Shown here: positions 9,160 to 19,330 of the stretch, one piece after another
How positions within the stretch are numbered: the stretch's first letter is position 1
Layout: the number at the start of each line of letters is the position of its first letter
NCBI GenBank assembly: GCA_033557675.1
Contig: JAWQRM010000065.1
Span: 1 to 32,928, forward strand
Reading direction: 5' to 3'
Source of the DNA: Coptodactyla brooksi
Lineage: Eukaryota; Arthropoda; Insecta; Coleoptera; Scarabaeidae
Length of the DNA: 32,928 bases
Program-made: the position numbers and the translations under genes
The notes under the pieces: model-generated
The model's database searches: none
What the model was told of the DNA's origin: nothing
What the model saw: only the letters and a program-made list of their open reading frames with translations

Positions 9160-9395
9160 TTAGTCACTGGTTACCACTTCACCAAGACAATATTAAATAG
9201 CTTGATACGCATTTCGTCGACTAAGTCGACATTATCAAGAGCAACCAGGAAAAAATGTTTTCTCATTATCAAGACCAACCAGGAAAAAATGTTTTCTCAT
9301 TTTTTCCTGGTTGCTCTTGATAATGTCGACTTGGTCGACGAAATGCTTATCGAGTTATTTAATATTGTTTTGTTGAAGTGGTAACCAGTGACTAA
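9160..9395. mobile_element. Palindromic hairpin element P1
   Basis: The left arm starts TTAGTCACTGGTTACCACTT and the right arm ends with its complement at 9395, giving a near-perfect fold-back of about 236 bp. Inside, each arm has its own small hairpin (GTCGAC-TTG-GTCGAC on the right, followed by GAAATGC). The centre carries a tandem duplication of CAACCAGGAAAAAATGTTTT with CTCATTATCAAG. The outermost arm sequence differs from the other members, but the inner architecture (TTGATAAT, stem, GAAA) is the same. CTAATAGCTGTT occurs directly on both sides (9112-9123 and 9396-9407), possibly a target-site duplication. Confidence 0.8.
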
Positions 9396-9630
9396 CTAAT
9401 AGCTGTTAATTATAGTTGAGGCCATCTTCTCAGTATACTTGCTGCCGCTAAGAAGTAATTTGATTTGCGTTATCTGTGTTCATACAGGACGGGTTCTACA
9501 ACGGTATACCACGCTACTAAACGCGTAACAGTTTTTAGTTCTTCTGTTGATTGATATCCTTGCTTCGTCGTAATATAATGGTGTTGAATATTCATCCTGC
9601 TTTGACGAGCAATCAGGTTTTCTTGTTCAT

Positions 9631-9659
9631 GACGCGTTTCGACTTTCATCATTATCAAG
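9631..9659 (-). repeat. Hammerhead-like core motif copy
   Basis: On the minus strand this reads TTGATAATGATGAAAGTC followed by GAAACGCGTC. It has the same order (YTGATAAT, short stem, GAAAC) as the hairpin elements, here with only a three-pair stem. A short open frame on the minus strand (9658-9470) overlaps it and has no known homologue. Confidence 0.45.
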
Positions 9660-11299
9660 TGCCTATATGGTGTGAATTGTGTTTGGGTTTTTTGTGTTTC
9701 TAGTTCTGTGATTTCTAGGGATTCTGTAGTGTCGAGTTTATTACCTGTTTTTCCCTATATAAGCGGGTTTTCCTTTCTTGAGGTCCTCGTCGAACTTGTA
9801 AGTGTATAATTGGCGGGTGTCGTCGTTGAATATTCTTTATAGAGGAGACTGTGTAAGTTGGATCTTTTCGAAGCCTTTAGAAGACCGTTAGAGTCGCGTG
9901 TTTCACGGAATACCTTCTGCACTACTCCAAGTTAAGGACATTTTGTCGTATTGGTTTTTCTGGGTTTTTGGGATCGTGGACGACGTCCCTTCGATCATTT
10001 GTCGGATACATCTATAAGAATCATCGATTACATTGGACCGTTTAAGTTCTGAAGATGAATGGAGAGACAATTATGTTTCCTCCGAGGAGATTTAATGCGT
10101 ATTTTTCGCCTAAGTGTCGTATTTCTACGTTTTTTCTTTAGGTCCTTTACCTGATGTCTTGGCGCCATCTTGACTTGTGGCGCTATCTTGACGTAGCTGC
10201 ACGCGGAGTTTCGGAGGATTCTGGAGCGATATCTGCGTGTGGAGGAATAATTCAGTTATTTTTTTTGTACAGATATTGAATTTGAATGTATATTTTCGAA
10301 ACCTATTTGATTCGAGTTTGAATACCTATTTTATTTGCTATATTTACATTTGCTGATGGGCAATATTGTGTTCCTGTTACCGATTGGGTTTGATTTACAA
10401 ACGTACCCAACCTCGCTCCAATTGGAGGTGTCATCTATTGGCATAACGGTAAATTATAATCGAACGAGTGAGATTAGTGAATGCTTTCCACTATTATTCT
10501 ATTAAATTTTGTGTATGAACATTGTAAACAGTTTGTTGTTATTGTTTTGATAATATCTGTTGTGTTGGTTCTCTTATAAGGAGGTATTTTCATTATCCAT
10601 AGCAGGCGTTCAATATTGTCGCGAATTTTCAGGGGATCACGAGAACAGGGTATAACAGTACAATATTGTGGTTGTACTTTGCGTGATCTGGGTTCTGACA
10701 TTCTCAAAGGGAGAAAGTTCTGTGGTAGTGTTTGTGTTTTAGGTGGAGGTATGGGTGTTCCGGCACCTCCACCCAACTTGTGTGTCAGAAATTATACGTG
10801 CTTTATTTTTACATTCGTGTTTTTCTAAGTTCTTTTCTAAACTTGGTTATGTGTTTACCATACACTTAACCTCACTGTTCAGGTAACCGTTACATCTTGA
10901 GCTTGTAAATACGAAGTGATTTACAAGCGTTGGATATAGAAAGCTTAAATATCAGAGATCACGCGAGGTCAGGATTACGATGCTGGCAATTGGCTAGATC
11001 GCTAGCCAAATAACTGCAAAATGTTTAGTTAAATCGCACTCTTATTTTGTGGTACATTTTAAATAATATTTGTTACAGTTTCTTTTTGTGTGATGCATGA
11101 TATAAACAAATTATCTTATATTAGAAATATTTAATTTGAAATATGGATATTTTATCTTTTTTATATATTATAATTTCAAACATTTGAATGTGGAATAGAA
11201 AAATCTTGAAATTTGTTGGTATTTTTAAATTTCTTTTTGTCGCTTTGCAAGAAAGGTAAAATCCTGAACGGTTCTTTCATGGTTTGATTACCAGAATAA
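9660..11299. other. Unassigned region with a TATA-like motif and one hairpin
   Basis: No protein domain is recognised. CTATATAAG at 9755-9763 is followed by a GC-richer stretch (9770-10220) and resembles a core promoter, perhaps of a retroelement. At 10742-10773 GGTGGAGGT and ACCTCCACC form a 9-bp stem around a 14-base loop. The short ORFs around 10474-10828 on both strands show no known motif. Confidence 0.35.
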
Positions 11300-11437
11300 C
11301 GTGAATCTCTTGCTTACCTTTCTCGATCACCAGACTTGATCCCCATAGAGCATCTACGAGGCCAGAGAATAGAAACTCCATGTTCAAAAAATTTGGGAGA
11401 ACTTTCAAGATCAGACGAGCACCGCACCAATTCATAA
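11300..11437 (+). pseudogene. Tc1-family transposase C-terminal fragment
   Basis: The plus-strand frame reads AYLSRSPDLIPIEHLRGQR, matching the Tc1 signature around the third catalytic residue (family form SPDLNPIEHLW), and continues to a stop at 11435. The catalytic Glu of IEH is present. Upstream blocks are missing, so only about 46 residues of a dead element survive. Confidence 0.8.
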
Positions 11438-12116
11438 ATTCTAAACATCTGAACATATGCGGAAATATTGGTGTTTGAAACTTTTTAAAGGCATAAATTA
11501 CTGATAAAATAAAGTGAAAAGACAGAATATTGTTTGAACAACTTAATTGATCTCCTTTATTTAGACATTTCTGTAGACATATATTACGTATAATTATACA
11601 AAATTAAACATTTAAATAGTTACTTAAGTGACAGTATGTCTAATTAATAACAGTAAACTTATTTAATCTTTAGTCGGAACTATGAAAATGAAATTTTGAT
11701 GGATAGAGAAAATTTGCGAGCAAAAGCTTTTAATTTGCTAACGACAAGTAATCCGATTAGACTAAGGGCGTGTTGAAAAGATAAAATTTAATCTGGGACA
11801 AAAACCTTTTAGTTAATACTCTATACGTAATTCATGATGATTTGTCTTCTTAGGCATTCTTTTAACGCTTGCAATTTGTATGCAACTAACTTCACGTCAA
11901 GGGATACCACTGAGAAGCAGTTAGTTCGATAATAATTGTTGTTTACTCATAAGATTCAGTAATCAACTAATAACTAACAACTAAAGCTTGTTAAATGATA
12001 TTCCTTTTGTCTGGATATATGCCAAACATTTCAAATTGATTATCTGAAATTCTTGGATGCGCTTACAATTGAAATGAAATAAAACGATTTTATTTATGAA
12101 ACTTACATACAACTCA
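11438..12116. other. AT-rich intergenic DNA, no gene seen
   Basis: No recognisable coding, repeat or RNA signal. Confidence 0.5.
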
Positions 12117-12560
12117 ACAAATGATGCAAGTAACTGAAATTAGGTTTTAATTGATGAAGGATTTAGCTTTCTTTACAGCTTCTTGCGAACAGGTGTAGTA
12201 ATAAAATGGTTTACAACTGTCTTTTATCTCCGCCAGCATAGCAGATTGTAGACATGTCTGTAATATGATGAAAGCATCCTCACGAGTTTAAGTTTTAATC
12301 TCATTTTGAACGACATTTTCATTCTATTCGGTGTAGCTCTATGTTGCAAATACTGCATACAGTTAAAAAAAGTCAAGAGCCAATACATTAAAATCGTGAC
12401 TATTGAGCTAGATCTTTCTGTTACAACAGATTTATCTTCGACGCAGGAATGCGGTTTTGCATTATCTTGTTCTACGTATATAGTAATGTGGTTATAGTAT
12501 TGTCTAGTATTGTGCTCGGTTAGAAACATCGAAAGTTATAGATTTTGTAATGTGGATAGT
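12117..12560 (-). pseudogene. Plant-type mariner transposase, C-terminal half (second copy)
   Basis: The minus strand (ORF 12529-12224) has YVEQDNAKPHSCVEDKS, the second catalytic block. In another frame it has HDFNVLALDFF, corresponding to the SPDLNVLDLGFF block with the third catalytic Asp. Then come NCMQYLQHRATPN and YRHVYNLLCWRR. The FF(x)(A/M)xQxLQH order after the third Asp is characteristic of plant-type (soymar-like) mariners rather than the Mos1 type. A frameshift separates the third Asp from the tail. The C-terminal PVRKKL and downstream bases match the copy at 2497-4870, which shows where that copy was interrupted. The N-terminal half is absent, replaced by unrelated sequence and hairpin element P2. 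Confidence 0.75.
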
Positions 12561-12647
12561 CCAAAAGTGGTTACAAATGGATCCTTGATTCACAATAATT
12601 CTTGCTGAAGTTCTGGGTTATGGAATCTTTTGCTTCCTAACAGAGTT

Positions 12648-12824
12648 AAACAATTATCACCACTATACCAAAACTTACCTGCTTGGTGCACGTTTTACTA
12701 ACCACGTTCATCACTAGAAGAAATGAATGGCAGTCTTTCATCGCTCCTGATAATGCTAACTTGGTTAGCGAAACGTGCATCGAGCAGGAATTTTTCAGTT
12801 TTAGTATACTGGTGACAATTGTTT
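12648..12824. mobile_element. Palindromic hairpin element P2
   Basis: The left end AAACAATTATCACCACTATA pairs with the right end AGTATACTGGTGACAATTGTTT-like sequence, and the centre (GAAATGA...TCTTTCATCGC) is also self-complementary. The right arm carries CTGATAAT at 12747-12754, then a 6-bp stem GCTAAC-TTG-GTTAGC, then GAAACG at 12770-12775. The left arm has a degraded inverted copy. It is a compact, coding-free MITE-like element of 177 bp; no target duplication is certain. Confidence 0.85.
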
Positions 12825-13394
12825 GATCATAATTCGTGCTTTCTCTTTCACATTTCTTCTTTTACTCGAGGAAACGACCGCACATATTTTACCTTCATTG
12901 TATTGTCTTTCGCAGTGTGCCAAGTTATAGATATGGTCAAGCGATCTACTCCAAAATCAGCGATATTGTTATTGATAGCACTATATTCCAATTTCTGGCC
13001 TTCCCTGCATCACAAAACGAGGTAAAATACCACTACATTTATTAATTGTGAACTACTTCAATTTGGAAGTACTGTTTTGTGTTGCAACATAATTTTGACC
13101 AAAATTGACCTTTCTACTTTTATAAAACGCGGCATTTTTAATTCATCCATTTTTTCACATACCGATTGACGATATACGACTAGCCTCATAGGGATTTAGT
13201 AATGAGCGAAAGTGAGACAGACTGGGCTTCGTTCACTTCGAGAGCGAGCGAGACAGCGCAGCGTAACACGCAAAATTGATAGAAAAATTGGATTATAATT
13301 AACACGTTCTATGACTTTAGTTTTTTTTTTACCAAACACCGATTAGATTCTTGGACTGCCCAAACTGAAAAAAAAAATTGACAATACTGATAAA
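12825..13394. other. No gene seen; short GC-richer patch
   Basis: Around 13198-13275 is a GC-richer patch with repeated GAG/GCGA words (AGAGCGAGCGAGACAGCGCA). Nothing else is recognised. Confidence 0.4.
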
Positions 13395-13775
13395 GACAAT
13401 AGAAACATCCAAATTTTTACGATTCCCGCTGGAACTACTGGTTTAACTCAGCCGCTGGACGTTTACACTTTTAGGCCTTGGAAGAATTTTTTAAGACAAT
13501 TATCTGACATTGTCATGCTGTACAACTATGATGTAAATTTACATTTAAGGAATAACATCCTCAAAATACAGTCTTTAATATATAACACGAATATATAACA
13601 CAAATACGAAACGCCTGCAGATTTCTATTTGAAAAACTTCAATAACCCATGTGAACTCTGCAATCATATTACGATAATTAAATGTGCTTGGTGTAAAACA
13701 TCAATGTGCGTGCAGCATTTCTTTGCTGTAACAAACACTAATTCCCCACATTACTGCACTAAATTTAAAGTGTAA
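13395..13775 (+). pseudogene. pogo-clade transposase C-terminal end with Cys-rich tail
   Basis: The plus strand reads IFTIPAGTTGLTQPLDVYTF, the block containing the last catalytic Asp of pogo/Tigger-type DDE transposases (family form PAG/CTxxxQPLDV). It continues with NYDVNLHLRNNILKIQSL. After a frameshift near 13590 comes CELCNHITIIKCAWCK followed by MCVQHFF, a CxxC...CxxC...CxxH zinc-binding tail, ending at a stop at 13773. The N-terminal DNA-binding and earlier catalytic parts are missing. It could be related to the transposase that mobilised the MITE at 1348-1903, but no direct link is visible. Confidence 0.75.
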
Positions 13776-13833
13776 GTCAAAAAGCACCCAGATTCGTAAG
13801 ATGCAAGGGGACTCAGGTTAAAAAAGCACCCCA

Positions 13834-14181
13834 ATGCAATTCAATGAGAACCCTGTCATGTCCACGTCGTTCGGCATCCGCTATTTTGAATTCTTAAAAC
13901 CGGACTTCACGTTCAGCAATCAGCGATCCCAAAAACAGTTACCTGATTTCGCAGCAATCGTAAAAATAATTCCTAAAATAGTAGAACCTATCTCCAAAAT
14001 CGATGAAGGTGATTTCTACCCTCCAAACGTCTTTTGGAACGATATAACAATCGCCGTATGTCACTTCCCCGGTGTTACTTGTTAGAAATGTTTGCCAACA
14101 ATATTTTCTTAGATGAAGCTGAATGTTTAGAAATAATCAAATGTAGCAATAGGCTTAATAAAGTAGCGCTCTACATAGCTT
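13834..14181 (+). other. Unrecognised decayed ORF
   Basis: An 83-codon frame from 13834 (with KPDFTFSNQRSQKQLPDF and KIDEGDFYPPNVFWNDITIA) is followed in another frame by NIFLDEAECLEIIK and NRLNKVALYIA up to about 14181. The composition looks protein-like and better than the surrounding AT-rich chance ORFs. No family is recognised. It may be part of the pogo-like element or another decayed element. Confidence 0.3.
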
Positions 14182-14199
14182 AATTAACTCGGTATGGTA

Positions 14200-14975
14200 G
14201 GGTTAAGGAAACGTTGGACAGATTGGCAATTTGTGAAATGAAGAGAGACACCAGTGTATGTATCCTTGGATTCTAAAGGAACCAAATTAAGAATGAAGGA
14301 ATATAAGAATACTCAACAAACCCAGAATCAAACTATAGCAGAATATAAGATTATGAAAGTAATAAGAAAAAGATTGACAAACTGCAAACCAGAAACTTAT
14401 CAGTTAAAAGATAAATCTATTAACACAACAAAAGATATGAAAAGCTTTCTCCGCATAGTGGAAGAATTCTATGACACACTATATGGAAAACAAGCTATTC
14501 CCGTACTTAATGAATAGACGTATCCTAGATACGGTACACGCCGAAATGCACACTCCTTGTCCTTTTGCAGGAGTCTGCCGCAACCATTGTTCCGGGATAT
14601 GTTTGTGAATCTTGGTAAATATCGTGGTTAATCAACTCGCTCATACTGTTATTGTTAGTTACCTTCAGGCGAAATAAGCTCACAGATGACTGAAGGTAAT
14701 ATGTTTCGTCTTGTCGTATTCAGTACTGTATATGTACACACTCTTAAGAAAATGAACAACAGTAAAGCGCCTTGGGAAGATCTGTAGTAATAGAGGCCAT
14801 CAAATATGCCTACAGAGCGAAATATTACGTGGAAAAATTCAACTACGGTTCATCACCACAAAAAAGGGGAGAATATTAACAAGCAGATTCGAAAGGAAAT
14901 TCGACTTCTATCAGTCAAAGGAGCGGGTAGGTTTTCGCTCCGGCCATGAATCCAACGATCTTCTTATTGAAAACA
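14200..14975 (+). pseudogene. LINE: linker and reverse-transcriptase start, degenerate
   Basis: The 14254-14517 frame ends NTTKDMKSFLRIVEEFYDTL, the typical linker between endonuclease and reverse transcriptase in RTE/Jockey-type LINEs. From about 14750, LKKMNNSKAPWED corresponds to the conserved KAPGxDG motif, VIEAIKYAYRA follows, and SRFERKFDFYQSKERVGFRS (about 14885-14940) corresponds to the RT block with QxGFRxG. HESNDLLIEN ends near 14970. Frameshifts and stops separate these pieces, and the catalytic YxDD region is not found downstream. It is a dead, truncated copy of the same broad type as the remnant at 800-1260. Confidence 0.8.
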
Positions 14976-14980
14976 TCACG

Positions 14981-17379
14981 CTCGTTTAGATTTTTGTCAT
15001 TATCACGGGAATGTACGTGTAAGATATGTAGCGTGTTATATAAGTTTCTGAATCTTGTGGAGTGGGGTGAAGATAATGTCCGGTTGGTTATTAATTTGTA
15101 TATTGATGATGTCCTGTTTTTTCTGTTTTTTTTTCTGTTCGATGTGATGGTATTTTGCCTTTGTTTAGAATGTAATTCTTTACATATGTAGAAATGTAAA
15201 GAATGTTTATAATGGACGGCTTGACGGACGGACAGACCAACCACCAAAAATAGCATGGATAGGCTACAAAAAGCCTAATTAAACCGTGTAGGGCTCCCAA
15301 CACGGTAAACTGACGATCTTAAAACAATTTTGACGAATTGGGTAGCAACAGCAGAGGACAAAAACAACTGAAGACGTCTAGGGTGACCTGTATTCAACAA
15401 ATGAACAATAAAAGGTTGATGAGATGCTGATCCAATGAAATTAAACAATAAAATGCAATAAAATTAAATACGGACATTGGTATCTTCGCTATTTGAGACC
15501 TTGAATTAATTTTTTTAATGAATTTCTTTAAAGGTTATTGTACAGTTTAATACTCTCCTGTTATACTCTTTGGAAAACTCGTTCAATGCTGAAAGTGCAC
15601 TTGGTCGCCGTTTGCTTTGGTCTCCATAGCAATTTATTTGGTAAGCCTACACTTGACCGACATTCCACTGCCCTACTACCATAGCAGAGGTGCACTGGCC
15701 GTGCTGCTACTGCGATCGCATCCTGCTGCTGCTACATGATGAGTTTGTCGGCCTCACTCCAGGCTGTCATCGCCTACTGTACGTTTCAGTGTAGCAATTT
15801 ATGGCAGACATTGTATGTGCACGTTTTAAGTCCAATGTTATCGCTATTTTCTTTTTGTTACAACTATCAAGCGCGTCAACTTATTTTCCGGATTACTGGC
15901 CATTACTAATATGGCTGATAATCTGATATGCCTTAGTATCTTAAATAGTGGGAAACAAACCAACCACTGGTATTTTGTTTTAAGAAATAACTAGTGAACA
16001 GTTAAAATGATTATACACATCCATTACTTCGAGCCATTAATTTTCCATCAAGTCTTGTGCAAACTCGACGGTGTATGTGTACAGCTGTTATTTAATTGTT
16101 GATCTTTGGTAAACAACCGGTTGTCATACGCAAGGAAAGTGAACATATTTACATACTTGTTTAAAAAGTGCATCCATCGGAGAAGCTTACAATAAATGAA
16201 TGTAACCTTTAAACCATAAACTACTCGTAAATTCGCGTTACGTTTTGGGTAGTAATCTATTTTAGGCATGTTCATTTGATGCAATGCGATGTTAATTAGG
16301 GAAATATAGCGTATTAATTGTTTGCTCATGGGAAAATTATAATTACATCAAGCTAATCAACTTAATTGATCAAGATAATTACCTGTTATGTATAATTACT
16401 GGATTAAAATAACTATATTTGCATATTTATGCAAATCTCAGGTACTTCAACGTGTGATTAATTGCACATAGAATAATTATACACAAAGTGGAGAATGCTG
16501 CACTTATTTTGAATCATTTCTTAAGCTTGTATGAAATGATACAGCAAATATTAAAAATTATTAATTTATACCTCTCCTTTGTACTACTGGAACATTTTAT
16601 GGACACGCGAAGTGATGTATAGAATATATACCGATAAAGAAACAAATTAGATTTACTGATTAACAGTTTTCATTAGGTTATATATCAAAATGCGACTGTC
16701 TGATATTTAATAGAAATAATGTGGACCTGTTTATGTTTTTAACCGTTAATGAATGCTATTCATAATCAATTGGAAAACATAACTCTAAATTACGGTACCT
16801 AACGATATAAAATTTAAGTTTAGGGCAGAACTAATTTCTTACGATAAACAAAAAAAATCAAAAAGGAAATATTACATAATCAACTAAAAATCAATTCATT
16901 AGATATAAAGGAAACTTATAAATAGTAAATCTTTCATTTAACATCTAACAATTAATTAGAAAGATAAATTACAAAGAAAAACTTCTAAAAAATTAACAAA
17001 CCAAATCAAATTTTATCAAAAGAATTGAATTCAAAGTTATTTCAGCACAATAAAGTTGAATATGTGGAATTGAAATAGCTTAATAGTCTAATATGGCCAA
17101 AATTGGTGTCTTCCAAAGGTTAAATAAATACGTTCAAAACGTAATAAATATACACCATTAAAACTAATAGTGATGCCATTATTATTAATGACAACATTAG
17201 AAAGGACACGGAATGAAAAATCTCTACTTGCTAGATATCCGCTTTCATCCTTATACTTCATATATGTTAGAAACTCTTGAACATATGACACTTGGGAGGT
17301 AACAACTTCCTGCACAAAAATCATTATTACCTGTCTCAAAAATATGAACAGGTTGGTGATTGTAAAATGGAGTATACCA
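14981..17379. other. No recognisable gene; local hairpins and a GC-richer patch
   Basis: Two consecutive hairpins lie at 15260-15277 (TAGGCT/AGCCTA) and 15284-15305 (CCGTGT-A-GGG/CCC-A-ACACGG). About 15595-15800 is GC-richer with CTGCTG words. 16417-16436 is an inverted pair of octamers. The remainder is AT-rich without coding signs; short ORFs are unsupported. Confidence 0.4.
16417..16436. promoter_or_regulatory. Inverted octamer (POU-type) motif pair
   Basis: ATTTGCAT and ATGCAAAT face each other with 4 bases between. Each half is the exact octamer bound by POU/Oct factors. It lies in a region rich in TAATTA-like homeodomain words (16340-16500). A chance palindrome in AT-rich DNA is quite possible. 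Confidence 0.25.
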
Positions 17380-18247
17380 ATATACGTCCGTAAGTATTTA
17401 AAAAAATGAAAAATTAAAATTCAATGCGATACACCGCATGAATTACGTTTAAAAGTTATTTTTTATTCAAAATAGGTTCCATTTAACACAATACACTTTC
17501 TAGCACTAATGCATGCATAGATTTTTGTCATCCTTAGGAACGGCCTTTAGTACCTGGACCACAGCTGCTTGAATAGCTGAAATATCATCTTAAAACGATC
17601 CTTTCATCGCAATTTTCAGTTTAGGAAAAAGAAAATAGTCACACGGTGATATATCAGGCGAATTGGGTGGGTAGTCAATGACACAGATATTTCTTTTAGT
17701 CGAAATTTCACGAACTTTTAAAGTCTTATGTGGTGGTGCATGCAATAAAAACAGTTGTTTTCCTGCTGAATATTCAATGCTGCACTGGTTGTGAAATAAA
17801 TTCCTTGTTTGACGAACAGTTCCTCTATTTGTTTTTAATTCTTCAGAAAACATTCTCACAGTAAAATTTCCAATTTTTTCTACCAATTCAGCACACTTTT
17901 TTTTGTTTTTGGACCACCAGGTCTTTCATCATCATTTAAATCTTCACGACTATTTCTAAAACGGTTGAACTACTCATAAACTCTAGCTTTAGCTCAGCAT
18001 CTTTTCTTCCCAGTTTAAAACAAAATTTAATATTTCCTCTTTGTTACGTTATGGTTTTACGACATCAACACAATTTTTACCATCATTCGAATGTAGTTTT
18101 GTAACGTGTCATTCGATTAGCGTGAACTACGGTGCGTTCTAAAGAGGTGACTTGTATCTTTTTAACAATATATATGTTCCATAGATGTCACTACGTGTTC
18201 TATGATTTAAATTAAAATTCTCGTTATTTAATTGTCATACTGTATAT
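17380..18247 (-). pseudogene. Mariner (DD34D-type) with an internal deletion
   Basis: The minus strand shows pieces of the N-terminal half (KNKKKCAELVEKIGNFTVRM, about 17910-17850; EELKTNRGTVRQ). These join within about 60 bases to the C-terminal half: LLHAPPHKTLKVREISTKRN, then DYPPNSPDISPCDYFLFPKL (17680-17625), with CIVLNGTYFE before a stop near 17475. The third catalytic Asp (SPDIS) is kept. In the second block the family HDNARPH reads HAPPH, so that Asp is lost, and the first catalytic block is missing entirely. This gives an internally deleted, dead element. The 5' flank (18068-18247) is repeated at 18495-18690. Terminal repeats could not be paired convincingly. Confidence 0.78.
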
Positions 18248-18494
18248 GACGATGAGATGAAATAATAATCTACTGGCTACAATATTGGGTGAAATTCTTT
18301 TAGTGTAGCCTTACCGGTTTCGATCTTAAATCATCTTCAGAAGCTCTAAAATAATATGATGGATGTCATAAATTCGATATATTCTCCTGTTCATAACATA
18401 ATATATTGAATGACATCTTTCTTAATCATAAAAATCAAATATAAACATGTTGTTAATAACAAACAACAAGTAATTCAAAGTTGAAATAATGTAC
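18248..18494. other. Spacer between two copies of a mariner 5' end
   Basis: This AT-rich spacer contains the motif ACCGGTTTCGATCTTAAATC followed by ATCTTCAG (18313-18340). On the minus strand it reads CTGAAGAT, a GAT/ATC stem, GAAACCGG. This is the same architecture as the hairpin elements and a motif often seen in insect repeats. Confidence 0.45.
18314..18340 (-). repeat. Hammerhead-like core motif copy
   Basis: Minus strand: CTGAAGA, T, then GAT-TTAAG-ATC, then GAAACCGG. CTGAAGA fits the hammerhead CUGANGA box exactly and GAAA the second box, with one extra base before the stem. Whether flanking sequence supplies the other two helices is not evident. Confidence 0.4.
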
Positions 18495-18690
18495 AGATTG
18501 ATGAAAACAACACAATTTCTACCGCCATTCAAATGGCTGTAACCTGTAACCTGTCATCTGATTAGCATGAACTTAGGTGCATTCGAAAGAGGTGACCAGT
18601 ATCTAACAATATATGTTCGATAGATGGCGCTACGTATTCTATGATTTAAATTAAAATTGTCGTTATTTAATTGTCATAGTGTATATGCCT
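18495..18690 (-). repeat. Second copy of the mariner 5' terminal region
   Basis: The stretch matches 18068-18247 at high identity, sharing ACACAATTT, the CATCATTCGAATG/CGCCATTCAAATG region, GAAAGAGGTGAC/TAAAGAGGTGAC, TATGATTTAAATTAAAATT and CGTTATTTAATTGTCATA. Two mariner 5' ends therefore sit in direct order about 435 bp apart. This could be a tandem duplication or a second, almost wholly deleted copy. Confidence 0.8.
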
Positions 18691-18829
18691 GTCTTGACAT
18701 TCACCATAATCAAAGTAAATTACCCGCTTTGTTTAGGCATTGTATCATCTAAAAGGAAAACATATTTATTGGCATCATATGCCATAATCAGACTGATATA
18801 ACCATAAAACAATCAAGACAATCAAGAAT

Positions 18830-19243
18830 GGATTAATAAATGCTAAGGAATTTGTAAAGAAACATTTGTTTTCTCTGCTATTTTCCTGATTATTTTTTGG
18901 AAAGCATAAAAAATTCAAAAGATACAAATATACCAACATGAACTCTCAAGCATCAAAATTAAATGTAATGCAGAAAATACACAAAAAGGACACACCTATG
19001 AAACAGTTAATAAACTTCGCAATGAGCTTAGCTTGCGGAATCTTCAAATATTTGGCAAAGAGGATTAAATACATCCAAACGACAAGCAAACAATTATTAG
19101 CAAAACGAACCTGATAAACAAATCGGAAAACATCATGCCAAAATAATATCATCGACATAACAAACATGTACACCAACATAGCAATACAAGAATTTATTAA
19201 CACACTCGGATTTAAACAATTGTCACCACCATACCAAAACTAG
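18830..19243 (+). pseudogene. Penelope-like element reverse transcriptase fragment
   Basis: The plus-strand frame from 18935 reads NMNSQASKLNVMQKIHKKDT, matching the APKLYGLPKIHK start of Penelope reverse transcriptases, then GIFKYLAKRIKYIQ. After a tandem stop (19112-19117) the same frame resumes with NNIIDITNMYTNIAIQEFI, the catalytic-block equivalent of (S)FDVTNLYTNIP. Upstream INAKEFVKKHLF is compatible with the preceding region. The frame then runs without a break into the hairpin element P3 (FKQLSPPYQN, stop 19241). The GIY-YIG endonuclease is absent. The fragment is dead, but the family motifs are clear. Confidence 0.8.
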
Positions 19244-19330
19244 AAAATAGCTGTTCGAGGCACGTTTCGATGCTAACCAGGTTAGCATCATTTGGGGCGA
19301 TGAAAAACCATCTTTCACTGCGCTTTTATA
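19214..19330. mobile_element. Hairpin element P3, left half
   Basis: It starts AAACAATTGTCACCACCATA like P2 and P4. It contains the inner hairpin GATGCTAAC-CAG-GTTAGCATC next to CGTTTC (19263-19290), reading on the minus strand as a 9-bp stem followed by GAAACG. GGCGATGAAA...TTTCACTGCGC at about 19296-19325 is the palindromic centre. The right arm is missing, so this is a half element. It abuts the Penelope reverse transcriptase exactly at its left terminus. Confidence 0.78.

Noticed and set aside
8998..9384. 128-codon ORF
   Set aside because: It lies across palindrome P1, and an open frame through a hairpin is expected by chance.
18946..19203. Minus-strand 85-codon ORF
   Set aside because: Antisense to the Penelope reverse transcriptase.
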